Origin: Ulota crispa
Taxonomy: Eukaryota > Streptophyta > Bryopsida > Orthotrichales > Orthotrichaceae
Length of the DNA stretch: 64,000 nt
Direction: 5' to 3'
NCBI GenBank assembly: GCA_963920765.1
Contig: OY987244.1
Coordinates: 20,874,358-20,938,357, forward strand
Shown here: positions 12,283 to 23,566 of the stretch, piece by piece
How the letters are laid out: every line of letters starts with the position of its first letter
Numbering within the stretch: position 1 is the first letter of the stretch
Made by a program: the position numbers and the translations under genes
Notes under the pieces: model-generated
The model's input: the letters and a program-made list of their open reading frames with translations, nothing else
Databases searched by the model: none
What the model was told of the DNA's origin: nothing

Positions 12283-12516
12283 ATGCTTGCCAAAGACATA
12301 CATGCGGAGTGGAGCAAAAACTACAACAAAAAAAAGATAATAATTGCGAAGGAGTTGCATGAGCATTTGGAGGTTGCCAAACAAGTATTGGGAGAAATCA
12401 AGACTGCAATTGCAACTATAAACAAGAGCACTGAGGAGAAGAAGACTGAGTCCCGCAATGTGGAGATGGCCGAGCACCACGGGATCAAGCATCACGTTGG
12501 TTTCTTCTGGAAATGA
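12283..12516 (+). CDS. Small uncharacterised frame, possible gene fragment
   Basis: A 77-codon open frame starts MLAKDIHAEWSKNYNKKK and ends with HGIKHHVGFFWK and a stop. It is lysine- and glutamate-rich with heptad-like spacing of hydrophobic residues (about residues 22-48), suggesting a short helical segment. It is less AT-rich than its surroundings. I do not recognise a family and see no supporting exon. It could be a genuine small protein, a gene relic or chance. It lies 0.7 kb upstream of the membrane-segment frame at 13206. Confidence 0.3.
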   Translation: MLAKDIHAEWSKNYNKKKIIIAKELHEHLEVAKQVLGEIKTAIATINKSTEEKKTESRNVEMAEHHGIKHHVGFFWK

Positions 12517-13205
12517 TTTTTATAAGAAATCTATTGATACGTTTGAATTTTTAGAAAGTTTAGTTATGTTTTTACTTGCTTGAGCAATATCACATTTGAA
12601 GTCATTGACTTAGTGGTGATTAGACACTCTTAGGTTTTCAGATTTAACACAAGATGTTTTGGCCAAGATTAGTTGACATGCCATTGTGAGTCATGACTAG
12701 GCCTTGCTTTTTCTACTTGAGATTTTATGAGAAGACACAAGAACTTATAAATGGAAATGATATCTGTACACTTGGTGTCAGGTTAAGAGGAGCGCGTCTT
12801 TGGAACACTTGGGGTGTTTGGCTGCGATTGTGTTTGTAGTTGGTAAATCTTCACGCAAATTCTAACAAAATTCTATAGAGCACATGCTCTACCGAATGGG
12901 CATCTCCTACTACCAACTCAAAAGGGGAATTCTACAAAACATCTGCTCTACAGAATGAGATCCTCTTCAATTCCTCTAATCCCTCTGAAAGTCTCAAGAC
13001 CTATTATCTATTAAACTCCCAGATCTATAAAACTCCCAAAATATATGAACTTTCCAAAATCTATGAAAAATTTGAAAATCTAGTTCATATACAGGATTTG
13101 AATTTGTGACATTAGATAATGCATTAATTTTGTTAACAAAGACTAAGGGACTATCGGCATATTGACGTCTAGCAAGGAAATGACAAAGGCTTCTGGTGTT
13201 TGCAT
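12517..13205. other. Intergenic DNA between two small frames
   Basis: Nothing is supported here. An imperfect direct repeat (attctatagagcacatgctctacc / attctacaaaacatctgctctac) occurs at about 12863 and 12929. If the two small frames belong to one transcript, this stretch would be its intron or untranslated part. Confidence 0.35.
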
Positions 13206-13469
13206 ATGGAATTTCTAGCAGCTACTGCCGCTTCTCCCCACCCGGTACCGGCCCCTGCGTCAGGCTTTGACTCCAAAGGCTATGGACGGTTAGAATGGGT
13301 AAAGACTTATCTAACGATATTTGGCATCATCTTGTCAATTGCCAATATTGCAGTCACATTAGCAATAAGGTATAACCTCTTTCCCCTACGGATTGCTCCC
13401 ATAGCGCCTCAAGAGGGACATATTAAGGAGCCCGATGTGGAGGAGCCCAATGTAGAAGAACATGTTTAA
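13206..13469 (+). CDS. Small predicted membrane protein, uncharacterised
   Basis: An 87-codon frame from ATG 13206 starts MEFLAATAASPHPVPAP. An alanine/proline-rich N-terminus is followed by one clear hydrophobic segment (about residues 33-54, TYLTIFGIILSIANIAVTLA), then basic residues and an acidic tail with the repeated unit EPDVEEPNVEE. The balanced codon content and single helix make it look more genuine than the neighbouring frames. The tail repeat continues as nucleotide sequence past the stop (gatgtggaggag), so the stop may be secondary. No family is recognised. It could be a small gene, an exon of a larger gene, or a relic. Confidence 0.35.
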   Translation: MEFLAATAASPHPVPAPASGFDSKGYGRLEWVKTYLTIFGIILSIANIAVTLAIRYNLFPLRIAPIAPQEGHIKEPDVEEPNVEEHV

Positions 13470-14864
13470 CCCCAAGATGTGGAGGAGTCAATTTACCAAT
13501 AAAGAAAGCTATCAAGTCTCCAATGGAAAACGTAGCACCATCAAGTATATACTTTTTCAAGCAATCCATTATCACAAACTTGTTCAAACACCGCTTGGCT
13601 TCTTTGACTGTAAATGGAGCGATTTTCTTAAACTCCCTAAACTCAAGAAAGGTGGATCCAATGTTAATATTCAATCTAACTGTTTCCATTGCTAGAGCGG
13701 TATCTTTATATGTGTGCTGCATCACGAACGTGCATTTCCATCAAGAAAAGTCTCATTACATTTAATTCAATATTGAACAATACTAACCTATTAAAATATA
13801 GATTCCAGTATTTGCTCTATATTGACTTAAAGATAATACTAAAAAAATTTTGAAATCCATTTAGATCTATGAACAGTAATGCTTGAATAGTTGATCAAAC
13901 TTATAGTAAAAGCTGATAATCATTATTTGTCTTCAAGAGAATATCTTTATTATATGTATCGCATGGGAAAAACTCAACAATGGTTCAAGGATGTATTGCA
14001 AAACTTCCCAAAATCTATGAAAAACTCTAGAATCTCTCAAACTTTCAAACAACAAAATCTCAAAAATCCTCCAAATATAATGAATGATAACAATTTAAAA
14101 AGCTAATCCAACAAGCTATCACCTATAAAATTTTCAAAAGAAAATATCAATCTCATCAGAAGTTATGGCTTTCCAAAGTGCAACCTTCCTCTCACAAAAG
14201 ACAGCAAACCTCCACGCCTTTACTCCTTCATAACTTTCTCTTTGAAGTTTTAAATCTCAACTCCAATAGCTTTCTAGAAAGCTAAAACAAAGAAGAACAC
14301 ACTCTCTAAATCTTGTTGTAAAATAACAGGTTGAATGTCAGCTATGGCTTGTCAAAGTCTCAGCCTTTCTACCTCATATGGTTTGACTATCATAAAATTC
14401 AAGCAATCATAACTTTTGCATCCTAGCTCCAAATCAAACTTGCAAATGCAATTCGGAAACATCTCCTCACCAAAAACAAGCTTTCCAAATTTCATAGACA
14501 AAAGATACAATAGACAATAATAGATCATCCATAACTCAAGAACTATCCTCCTTTTAAGATTCGGCTTTCTCTATTGACAGTTAACTGTCACTCACACTCA
14601 ACTCATATTAGCTAAAAAGAAACTTTCATTTACTTTCCCACTTTTTCTAAAGTAGGATGCATGTTAGCTCATCTTCTAAGCCATGCTTAACTTCTACTTA
14701 AGATTCCTTATCCTCTTATCCTCTCTTGTTTTCCAAATCCAATCTATTTCTTTTAATAGTTTCATTTAATTCAAAAACAAAACGTATCACCTATTGAAAT
14801 TCAAACATATTTAATAAAGCTATGAATACCTACATGATGGAATACTTTCCATCAGGACACCGGG
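13470..14864. other. Intergenic DNA, no gene seen
   Basis: AT-rich sequence. Short frames around 13462-13765 and 13891-14106 have no recognisable content. Two similar segments near 14160 and 14337 (gctatggctt / gttatggctt contexts) hint at an old duplication. Confidence 0.4.
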
Positions 14865-15251
14865 TTGATATATGCACACTAGGGTTGATATTTGCACACC
14901 TCCCTAAGATAAATTTTAGATTTATACCATCATAAAGCTGAATTTGAGTATTTTGAATTCAATTTTGGACTTAGAGTTTAGTCTGTAACCAAAAGAAATT
15001 GTAATTCAACAACATCCAATGAAAAAAATTATAGTTTTTTACAAATCAAAATAAAAATAATATTTTTTTCCCTAGCTAAACTTTTTCATTGGATGTTATT
15101 AAATTGCACATTTTTTATGGTTCTACACTAAATCACAGTCTCTAAGTTCAAATCTAAATTCAAAATTCTCAAGTTCAGCTTTATGATGATAAAAATCTAA
15201 AACTTACCCTAGGGGGTGTGCAAATATCAACCCCAAGTGTGCATATATCAA
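14865..15251. mobile_element. Foldback MITE with TTGATATATGCACACT ends, copy 1
   Basis: The left end TTGATATATGCACACT is followed by a second TTGATATTTGCACACC. The right end mirrors both (GGTGTGCAAATATCAA, then AGTGTGCATATATCAA). The mirror continues through ttcagctttatgatgat. It is related in layout to 56021-56434. The target duplication is unclear. Confidence 0.65.
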
Positions 15252-15522
15252 TTACCTTAATAAATAAATTGCATGAAATTAAAATTTATAAATTTTGGTT
15301 TCAAGTTTGGATTCCAAGACTCGCAATTGATTGTTGACAAGAAATGAGGTTAAATTGAACCACTACACAATAAGGGGAAGCTTTTACTTGCATCCCAAAT
15401 CCATAAAACACTAGGTGGAAAGTGTTGACCTTAGTAAGACAACATGCTACTTAATCTTGGCTGATATTTCCATATGTGTGTATTGAAAATTTTGACAATG
15501 TTTTGTCAAATTCAATTAAAGT
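15252..15522. other. Intergenic DNA, nothing identified
   Basis: A short AT-rich spacer between two foldback elements. No frame, end motif or RNA structure can be supported. Confidence 0.4.
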
Positions 15523-15750
15523 AGCAAGTTCTAAAACCAACCAAGCTCTAAAGCCAATCAGCTCTAGGAACCTGTAACATTTTAGAAGGAATATCTATTA
15601 CTCTCATTGATGAGTTAAATAGGCTAAGTAATATGCTAAGCCTACCTAACTCATCAATGAGAGTAATAGATATTCCTTCTATAATGTCACAGCTCCTAGA
15701 GCTGATTAGTTTTAGAGCTTGATTGGGTTTAGAACCTGCTACCTTACATG
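15523..15750. repeat. Strong hairpin (foldback) of about 228 bp
   Basis: The left arm gtagcaagttctaaaacc...agctctaaagc is mirrored by ttagagcttgattgggtttagaacctgctac. The centre contains the mirror ggaatatctattactctcat / atgagagtaatagatattcc. It is a self-complementary MITE-like sequence with no coding content. One arm is an artefactual open frame (15548-15775, -). Confidence 0.7.
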
Positions 15751-15852
15751 TGAGGACATGGAGTAGAAGGGGCACACATCAGAATTAATCCAAAGTTGTA
15801 TGTTTTATTGCACTTTATTGCCAACTCAAAGTAAGAACATGACCCCAGGAAT

Positions 15853-16111
15853 GCTATATTGTGAGTGGGGATCCATGAACAGCTAGTATTGATTTTTGGT
15901 CACAATACTAAATTCTATTTGCAACTGTGTACATAGGACCCTACAATTGTGCATTTTAAACTTCCTTCTCTTAAAAATACTGTTTCTTTTTTTAAAAAAT
16001 CATTGATTTTGAACTCAAAACTGATTCCTACTGACAAACACTTGACTGACCATTTTGAGTTCACAAAATAGCTCACCGGTCATGGCTCACCATTTTAATT
16101 CACAAAATAGC
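15853..16111. mobile_element. Small foldback/MITE (GCTATTTTGTGAG family) copy 2
   Basis: The ends gctatattgtgagtg and cacaaaatagc match the copies at 9681 and 24251. The internal phrase gtgtacataggacc is also shared. It is non-coding. Confidence 0.55.
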
Positions 16112-16368
16112 TAGCGTCGTCCAAGCTGTCCAGCCTGGCCCTATTGTGAAGCTTAATTGTTTTTTTTTTTTTTATAGTTTTTTTGCCCTCATACTATTTC
16201 AAGGACCCTGAAGGCCTGAATTCAATATAAAATTAAGTTTTGAAAATTTGGACTTTCACTATAAAACATATTCACGTGTTTTCCATGAAGCGACAAGCCA
16301 AGCCCATGTGAAATACGTAACTCCAGATTGACTCTAACTGACTCTAACATGAAGAGGATCAGTATTAA

Positions 16369-16594
16369 CCCTTAAACGACCGAAAGGCCCTTTGCGACCA
16401 GTACAATATGGGGTCTTTTTCTTGTATTTGGAATGGATTCACATTTTTACTACATTTGAGATCAACAATGAAGTTGGAGAATAGATCAATGCAATTCTAG
16501 TGAGCTACTTAAGATCCCAAATTCAAATTTCTTGTCAATAGCAAATGACAATTATATGTCAGCATACATACGGTTCCCTATGGTTGTTTAAGGG
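16369..16594. mobile_element. TTAA-flanked short element, first link of a chain
   Basis: The ends CCCTTAAACGACC and GGTTGTTTAAGGG lie between TTAA at 16365-16368 and TTAA at 16595-16598. Its right TTAA is also the left TTAA of the next element, with no intervening base. It is 226 bp long and non-coding. Confidence 0.7.
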
Positions 16595-16598
16595 TTAA

Positions 16599-17505
16599 CC
16601 CTTTAAAGACAACACACATCTTCCCAAAATCCACTAGAAACTGGGGCTATAAGATTAGATGTGCATTTGAAACAAATATGGACCCAATTTGAATAATCCA
16701 ACTGTACAAATGTGAAGGACACCTTGTTTGCTGTAATGCGTCAAAATTTCAGCTAGATTTACCGTTGGAGGTGAAATATTATAATGATTGAGTGAGCCGT
16801 ATGCAGAAAATCTCTAGTTTTTTGTGCTTGTGTGGTTTGAATGGTAGCGCTTCATGCAAGCTTTGATTGAGAAGAGCCTTACATTTCTAGAAAGCAAGGT
16901 TTCCCACTTTTCCAACAAGACTAGTTTCACTCAAAATAGACAAAAATAGCAATCACAAGGTGTAGCTAAGTGGACAAAAATGGTCAAAAATCCCGTTTTC
17001 TTTGCTACCCTAAAACAATTCTATAAGAAATTTGAAATTTTTTATTGAAAATTCAATTAGTGAAAGCAATCAACAATTGGCCTTAAATGTAGGATGCATT
17101 TTTTTAAAAATAAATTGATAGCATTGTTTCAATGGATTCTCAAATAGTACAATTGTACTACTATCGTATAGAGAAACAATACAAGCGTATTTCTTGAGTA
17201 ATCCAAAGTTTTTAAAGATTGCACAATTGAAAATGTGGCATTTTTCTTGGATGTTTGATGTATTGTGTTGTTGCTTTGATCCATCTTTGACCAAATATGG
17301 ATACGTATTTTGAGGCCATGATGTATAAACACCATTATTTATCAACTCCCAAATCCAATTCTATTGTTGTTTTTTGGGTTGGATGCAAAATTCTTGTGAT
17401 CACAAGCATTCTTCAAGATCATTTTCCAAATTGTTGAGCAATTTTGTTGTATAGGCCTAAAACTACTCTCCCAAACCAAAATATGGTTTGGTGGTCTCTA
17501 AAGGG
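16599..17505. mobile_element. TTAA-flanked element, family A copy 2, second link of the chain
   Basis: It is exactly 907 bp between TTAA at 16595-16598 and TTAA at 17506-17509, starting CCCTTTAAAGACAAC and ending GTCTCTAAAGGG. It lies in the same orientation as the copy at 22325 (also 907 bp) and opposite to copies 1 and 3. The family frame is on the - strand (17070-17345), but its N-terminal part is shifted relative to the other copies. Confidence 0.75.
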
Positions 17506-17509
17506 TTAA

Positions 17510-18583
17510 CACTTTAGAGACCACTGAACCATATTTTGGTTCAGGAGAGTGGTATTTGGCTTATAGAGTAAAATTGTTCAACAATTTGGAAACCAATCTT
17601 GAAAAACGCTTGTGCTCACAAGAATTTTGCATCTAACCAAATAAAAAAAAATGAAATTAAGCATGTGAGTTGATAAATAATGATGTTTATATGGCATGGC
17701 CTCAAAATATGTATCCATATTTAGTCAAAGATGGATCAAAGCAACAACACAATACATCAAACATCCAAGAAAAATGCCACATTTCAATTGTGCAACCTTA
17801 AAAAACATCAGATTACTCAAAAAATACGCTTGTATTGTTTCTCTATACGATAGTAGTATAATTGTAATATTTGAAAATCTATTGAAATGGTGCTATCATT
17901 TCATACTAAAAATTTGTTGTCCTACATTTAAGGCCAATTCTTTATTGTTTTCACCGATTGGATTTTCCATAGCATTTATCAATTTTCTTGTAAAATTGTT
18001 TTTGGGTAGCAAATAAAGTGGGATTTTTGACCCTTTTTGTCCACTTAACTACACCTTGTGAATGCTATTTTTATCCATTTTGTGTGAAACTAGTCTCCTT
18101 GGAAAGTTGAGAAACCTTGCTTATTAGAAATATAAGGCTCTTCTCAAACAAAGCTTGTATGAAGTAGTAAGATCCAAAACCCCACAACGGCCACAAGCAC
18201 AAAAACTAGAGATTTTCCACCTACAACTCATTCAATCATTATATTATTTCACCTCCAACTATAGATCTAGTTGAAATTTTGATGCTTTATAGTAAACAAG
18301 GTGTATTTTCCATTAGTATGGTTGGATTATTGAAATCTGGTCCATATTTGATTAAACCGCACATCCAAATTTACTACCCCAATTTCTAGTGGATTTTGTG
18401 AAAATATGTGTGGTATTTAAAGCAGGGTTTTTTTTGGCACTGTTCATGAACAGTTGGAAGCCTATGTGCCAACATGGGTATGGAAAATTTCGAGAGGGAA
18501 ACAAATTCACGGGTCAAAATCAAATAAAGTAATTTCAAATCTGGTTTTGTGCAGCTAGAAAAAAAAACCCCTGCTTTAAAGGG
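17510..18583. mobile_element. TTAA-flanked element, family A copy 3, third link, with a nested insertion
   Basis: It starts CACTTTAGAGACC right after TTAA (17506-17509) and ends TTTAAAGGG before TTAA (18584-18587). Removing the nested 153-bp element and its duplicated target leaves about 0.92 kb, close to the 907-bp siblings. The family frame runs 17696-18016 (+), MASKYVSIFSQRWIKATT..., at 106 codons the longest version here. Confidence 0.75.
18422..18574. mobile_element. 153-bp element nested in family A copy 3
   Basis: GCAGGGTTTTTTTT... and ...AAAAAACCCCTGC are terminal inverted repeats, flanked on both sides by TTTAAA (18416-18421 and 18575-18580). Sibling copies have a single TTTAAAGGG here, so the insertion is clear. 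The duplication can be read as TTTAAA, or as TTAA with an AGCAGGGG terminus. A perfect palindrome CTGTTCATGAACAG lies near the left end. Confidence 0.7.
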
Positions 18584-18587
18584 TTAA

Positions 18588-18973
18588 GGTAGGAGCACCC
18601 ATGGGCGTCACTGACAAAGTCAAGGAGTGATAAATAGAAAAAAAAATAGTTATGGGTACTTAAGTGATAATTATGGGTGACAAATTAATGGTTGTGGATG
18701 ACTTGCATGACAGTTTTGAGTACCCCATCTCACTATTTAAGAACCAAGGAGCCTTGTATTTAGCATCTCTTACACATGGTTCCTACAATTCTAATGATTT
18801 AGGACTTTGAAAAATCTTTGTGAACAAATACTTGCAATTGGAACCTTGAAATTGATGCCAATATTTTTGGTTTCCACTTCCTAACTCACAGTATTTTTTT
18901 ATTTTTTTCAAAGTTAGTCAATTGTTTTACCTACTCCAAAACCCTTATTTCCATGCTTATGGGTGCGCCTACC
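18588..18973. mobile_element. GGTAGG-family element, copy 1, fourth link of the chain
   Basis: It begins GGTAGGAGCACCCATGGGCG directly after the TTAA that closes family A copy 3, and ends TTATGGGTGCGCCTACC before TTAT. It is 386 bp, with related copies at 34403-34795 and 36146-36539. The target is TTAA or TA; here the right flank has become TTAT. Confidence 0.7.
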
Positions 18974-18977
18974 TTAT

Positions 18978-20482
18978 AGCTTTCTGAAGATAAATAAACT
19001 AACACAAGGGGATTGGATATTATTTTATGTTTCGTTTGAGTACGTTACTTATCAATTAATTCAAAGTTCAAGGAATTTGCACGACGAGGGAGACCACTTA
19101 TTTTTACCCTGGATTTAATAGCTTTAATTTTAATTTTTAATAACGTGTTTGTGGGGGACAGGGTGGAAAAGCTTAGCCAGTTTACATTCCCAAAATACAA
19201 GAGTCTAGAAATTTAATTTATCATCAAGAGATTGAATTTGGAAATTTAGAACCGGAAAAGGAGATAGTCACAAAACTAACCAACTCCAAAAAACAGTAAC
19301 AGATTCTTGCTTTTACCTGAGTTTGAAAAAAAAGGTGAGTACTTTCACCCTTGCCCAATAAACAAACTAACCATCAAGTCCATGTTGAAATTTAGTGTTC
19401 TCCCATGATGATGGCAAAGCCAACAGCCCAGTCGCTGGGTAAAAGACTTAAAATACGAGATTTTTCATGTATTATACTCCGCATTGTGTATTCTTTAAAG
19501 AAACAAGGAGAATTTGATCAATACCCCTGTATTTTGCAATATACTGATGGATATCTTTGTTTTTTTGGAAGTTGTCAGAACAACCTTGGAGAATTTTGGA
19601 GAGGAGACAATTATTGGTACTCCAATTTGTCACACAACAAGCTACGTATGTGCACGCATGGTAATGCCAGGACACGTACTTGGTGCGGCAACCAAAATTA
19701 CCTAAGCTTCAATTGTTGTCACACAACAAGTAGCCCATAACGCTTGTGTGCTCAAAGAACCCAACTTTAACCCCGGAATGGCTCATCAGTCATCTTTGGC
19801 CATATGTACGGTCATTTATACAGCTGTATTTGAGTTGCTCTAAGGGCTTTTCAAAAAATATAATGCATTCATCATTGTACAATCCTTCAATATGTATGGT
19901 TGTAACACTTAAATTCCAACTAATTCAAATTTTTGAATATTGACTGCAATTGTATTTGGTATCGTATCTCTAGAGTCCAAGGGCCCTTCAGGGGTTAACA
20001 TTGAGATGAGCTCTTGCAAACACCATTTGATGCCGAGTGAAAAGCATTTTGACAACAATTTGACCAAAAATGTGATTGCCAAAACCACAAACAAGTTATT
20101 CTTGGAGCTCTCCACAACCTCTATACTCTAAAGATATCTTTCTAGTTTCCAAAAATCAAATGTATTCATCAAAATATCACAAAAGGTAGGAGAATCTATC
20201 TTCTATCAAATTTTCTCCAAGTAATATGTAATTTCTAGGAGGTTCCAATGAGCCACTTGTAATGTGGGATCAGAAGAGGGAACTTCAAATGTTGCTAGAG
20301 CATTGTTTATGGTTATGAGCATCTCCAACATTGCATTCCAAAATTGATGCTTCAAGAGATTATCTCTAATTTTGAAAAACCCTGAATTCTTTTGTTCTCC
20401 ACCCTTGCACTTCGAAATGTGCCCCATAAATAATCATTTGTCCATTCACCAAGTGTAACATAGATAAAACTCACTATACTTA
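18978..20482. other. Intergenic DNA, no gene supported
   Basis: A 111-codon frame at 19405-19740 (+) and overlapping frames in other phases have no recognisable domain. The phrase cacacaacaag occurs twice. Nothing else is supported. Confidence 0.35.
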
Positions 20483-20821
20483 GGGCAGTTTAGACTATGT
20501 CCCACGTCCCATGTAGTGAAGTCCCACGGGAGTGCAAAATCCATCTTTGTGGGCCAAAAAAGATGGGAAAAGATGGGACTTGGGCTAAAAGATGGGTTTG
20601 CCAAAATGCTAAACTCAATCTTGGAATGAAGTCCCACTTTTTTTGGCGCCAAAACTTGGAAAAGTGTTGCCATGTAGGTGCCATGTAAGCAAGTGGGATG
20701 TGGGACTTGAGGCATAGTCTGAAACGCAAAGTCCCATCTTTTGCCTCTCCCCTAATTAGATTCTCAGATTTCATTAGATTTCAGTGGGACTTGGGACGTG
20801 GGACATAGTTTGAACTGCCTC
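20483..20821. mobile_element. Harbinger-like MITE, TTA target (339 bp)
   Basis: The left end GGGCAGTTTAGACTATG is mirrored by CATAGTTTGAACTGCCTC. The inverted similarity continues through GTCCCACGTCCCA. TTA flanks both sides (20480-20482 and 20822-20824). A 3-bp TTA duplication with GG(G/C) ends is typical of PIF/Harbinger elements. Repeated GGGAC/GTCCC motifs fill the subterminal regions. Confidence 0.7.
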
Positions 20822-21060
20822 TTAAGATGAATAATACTTTGAAGGATCATTGCTTGACACACTAAGATGGACTACCATGAAACTGATTTGAAAGACTTTG
20901 AACACTTATCATCCATACTTGAAATGTGTTAGACCTTTGCAAGGCAACATTGGCGATGCTCTAAAGTAATTTCATTTCTTCTGAACGTCGCTGAAGAACT
21001 GTACATCTGCGTAAACATTGCATTACCCCATCCATGTAGTAGCTGTATGGACTAAGCTTA

Positions 21061-21410
21061 GGGCGGCTTCACACTATGGCCAAAGGTCTGCACCAATCAG
21101 ATTGCACGAAACTGAGAGTCCGGCTGCTCAAGCCTTCACACTAGAGGCCAAACTCCAAAGGCCGTCATCCGCCATTTGCTTACATGGTAGCACTTTATCA
21201 TCCAAGGTTAACAACCTCTCAAAGGAAAGTTTGGGTCTAACATTTTGCTAGACCCAAACTATGAGCGAGAAGACATCAGTTTCAGCATTTATTGCTATCA
21301 ATTTCAGCATTTATTTTCTATTTTCAACAGATTTTCTTGACCTCTTGGCAAAGTTTGGCCACTCAATTTGAGGGCCTCTTGACTTGGCCGGTCATAGTGT
21401 GAAACCGCCC
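21061..21410. mobile_element. Harbinger-like MITE, TTA target (350 bp)
   Basis: The ends GGGCGGCTTCACACTATGGC and TCATAGTGTGAAACCGCCC match at nearly every position. TTA is duplicated exactly at 21058-21060 and 21411-21413. The end is similar in plan to the neighbour at 20483. It is non-coding. Confidence 0.8.
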
Positions 21411-21708
21411 TTATTGTGCTCTTTTCTGTTTCCCTATTTTTGAGTAGTCCAAGTGGCTCCCATCCTATACTTGCGTCAAGTACAATGCAAAAATTTGTAT
21501 CAATTACGCTGCAATCCTTTGCTTTCAAGCCAGTTATAATTTCTATTGGTTTTGCAATTTCCGTTTCTTAGACTGTGTATGCATTGTGGAAATTGCCTTA
21601 TGAGCAATCAATGTTGGAATAATGAGACCAAAAGGACTATCAAGATTGAACTTGGCCCTCCAAGGTTTGGAAAATGCAGGTGCTTCAATTCAAGTGAAAC
21701 AACGTTAA

Positions 21709-23562
21709 CCCCTAAAGGCCCAAGCCATTTTCCCTGTGAATGTCACTGAAAACTGTCACTTTTGGAGGAATAAGTAGAATGGTAGGCAAAAAAGTTTTTT
21801 TTGGAAATTCAATTATAAGATCTTGTCTTAGATTATGTGAGGTACTTGTGGAAAAAATTCAACTCATTCTAAACGTATACAAGTGAGATACTGACTTTTG
21901 AAGTGAAAACAAAGTTTTTTTCCTTGTTGCCCAAAAATTTCAGAAGCTTTTGATTGCCTCTAAATCAAAAAAAATTCTCTATGCAAAGTTGAGATTTTTT
22001 TCCATGTAGAAGACCAAGTTAGGTAAGTGTGGGAGAATTTTCAAATGAATTGGAGGTGTGGGTCATACTTTGTAAAATCTTGCAATGCCATAAGGCCATG
22101 AAATTTGTATATACACTAGGTAAAATTGGAGGATATATATAATATTCAGACATTTGAATTATTGTGATCCAAATGGTGAAAATCAAGGAGTCTTAGTCTA
22201 CTCCAACATGGAAAAAAAAGGATAAAAAACAAATACACAAACCGCTCAAAAAAGTAAAGCACCAAATTTTACAATAGGCAAAAGGAATGGAGGTTTGCAA
22301 GTCTCATACCTACTAGCAAATTAACCCTTTAAAGACCACACATATTTTCCCAAAATCCACTAGAGACCAGGCCCATAAGATTAGATGTGCAATTGACTCA
22401 AATATGGACCCATTTTTAGTAATCCAACCATACAAATGTGAAGGGCACCTTATTTGTTGCAATGCGTCAAAACTTCAACTAGATCTACCGTTGGAGGTGA
22501 AATATTATAATGATTGAGTGAGCCGTATATGGAGAATCTCTAGTTTTTCATGCTTGTGTGGTTTTGAATGTTAGTGCTTCATGCAAGCTTTGATTGAGAA
22601 GAGCCTTACATTTCTAGAAAGTAGGGTTTCCCACCTTTCCAACAAGACTAGTTTCACTCAAAATAGACAAAAATAGCAATCACAAGGTGTAGCTAAGTGG
22701 ACAAAAAGGGTCAATAAACCTATTTTCTTTGCTACCCTAAAACGGTCCTACAAGAAATTTGAAGATTGTTACAAAAAATCCGATTGGTGAAAGCAATCAA
22801 AAAGTGGCCTTAAATGTAGGATGAATTTAAAAATGTATAAATTGATAGCATTGTTTCAATGGATTCTCAAATAGTACAATTGTACTACTACCATATAGAG
22901 AAACAATACAAGCGTATTCCTTAAGCAATTTGAAGTTTTTAAAGATTGCATAATTGAAATGTGGCATTCTACTGGGATGTTTGATGTATTGTGTTGTTGC
23001 TTTGATCCATCTTTGACCAAATATGGATACATATTTTGAGATCATGATGTATAAACACCTTTATTTATCAACTCCCATATCTGAGTCTATTGTCATTTTT
23101 TGGGTTGGATGCAAAATTCTTGTGATCACAAGCGTTCTTCAAGATCATTTTCCAAATTGTTGAGCAATTTTGCTGTATAGGCCTAAAACTACTCTCCCAA
23201 ACCAAAATATGGTGCGGTGGTATCTAAAGGGTTAAACTTCTCATAACTTTCATCTCATCAATCAAAATTGAATGATTCAAAGCTTCCCGCATATATAAAA
23301 ATCTAAAGAACCAATTTCAGATTTTCATTTTAAAAAAACACAATTTTTTTTTTGTGGGCTATCCACTTCTCCCTTGTTTTTTAGTTATTCATGCATAACT
23401 TCTTCAGTAAATGTCTGAATGAAGAAAAAATTAGATACCCACATAGATCTTTGAGTTCCCCATCTCCCATAAAAGTTTCAAAAAATCACATAAAGTAGTT
23501 TAGTTGTAGGTACATGCCCAAAACCCCACTTGGCCCCTAAGGGACCACTTGGGTCTTTAGGG
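21709..23562 (+). mobile_element. TTAA-flanked element, family B copy 1, carrying a nested family A element
   Basis: The ends CCCCTAAAGGCCC (after TTAA 21705-21708) and GGTCTTTAGGGG (before TTAA 23563-23566) form the terminal repeats. Subtracting the nested element (22325-23231) and one TTAA leaves 943 bp, in line with the other family B copies (about 930-940 bp). Internal sequence such as agtcttagtctac aligns with 40477-41709 and, inverted, with 9926-10855. Confidence 0.75.
22325..23231. mobile_element. TTAA-flanked element, family A copy 4, nested in family B
   Basis: It is 907 bp with ends CCCTTTAAAGACCAC and GTATCTAAAGGG, flanked by TTAA at 22321-22324 and 23232-23235. It interrupts a family B element. 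The corresponding uninterrupted place in the copy at 40477-41709 reads gcaaactaaaacttctc (near 41385). The family frame on the - strand (22827-23045) starts MISKYVSIFGQRWIKATT and is cut short. Confidence 0.8.
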
Positions 23563-23566
23563 GTTA

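Noticed and set aside
16140..16180. A poly-T run (about 16161-16175) as a terminator or retroposon tail
   Set aside because: No gene or target duplication lies next to it. It is simple AT-rich sequence.
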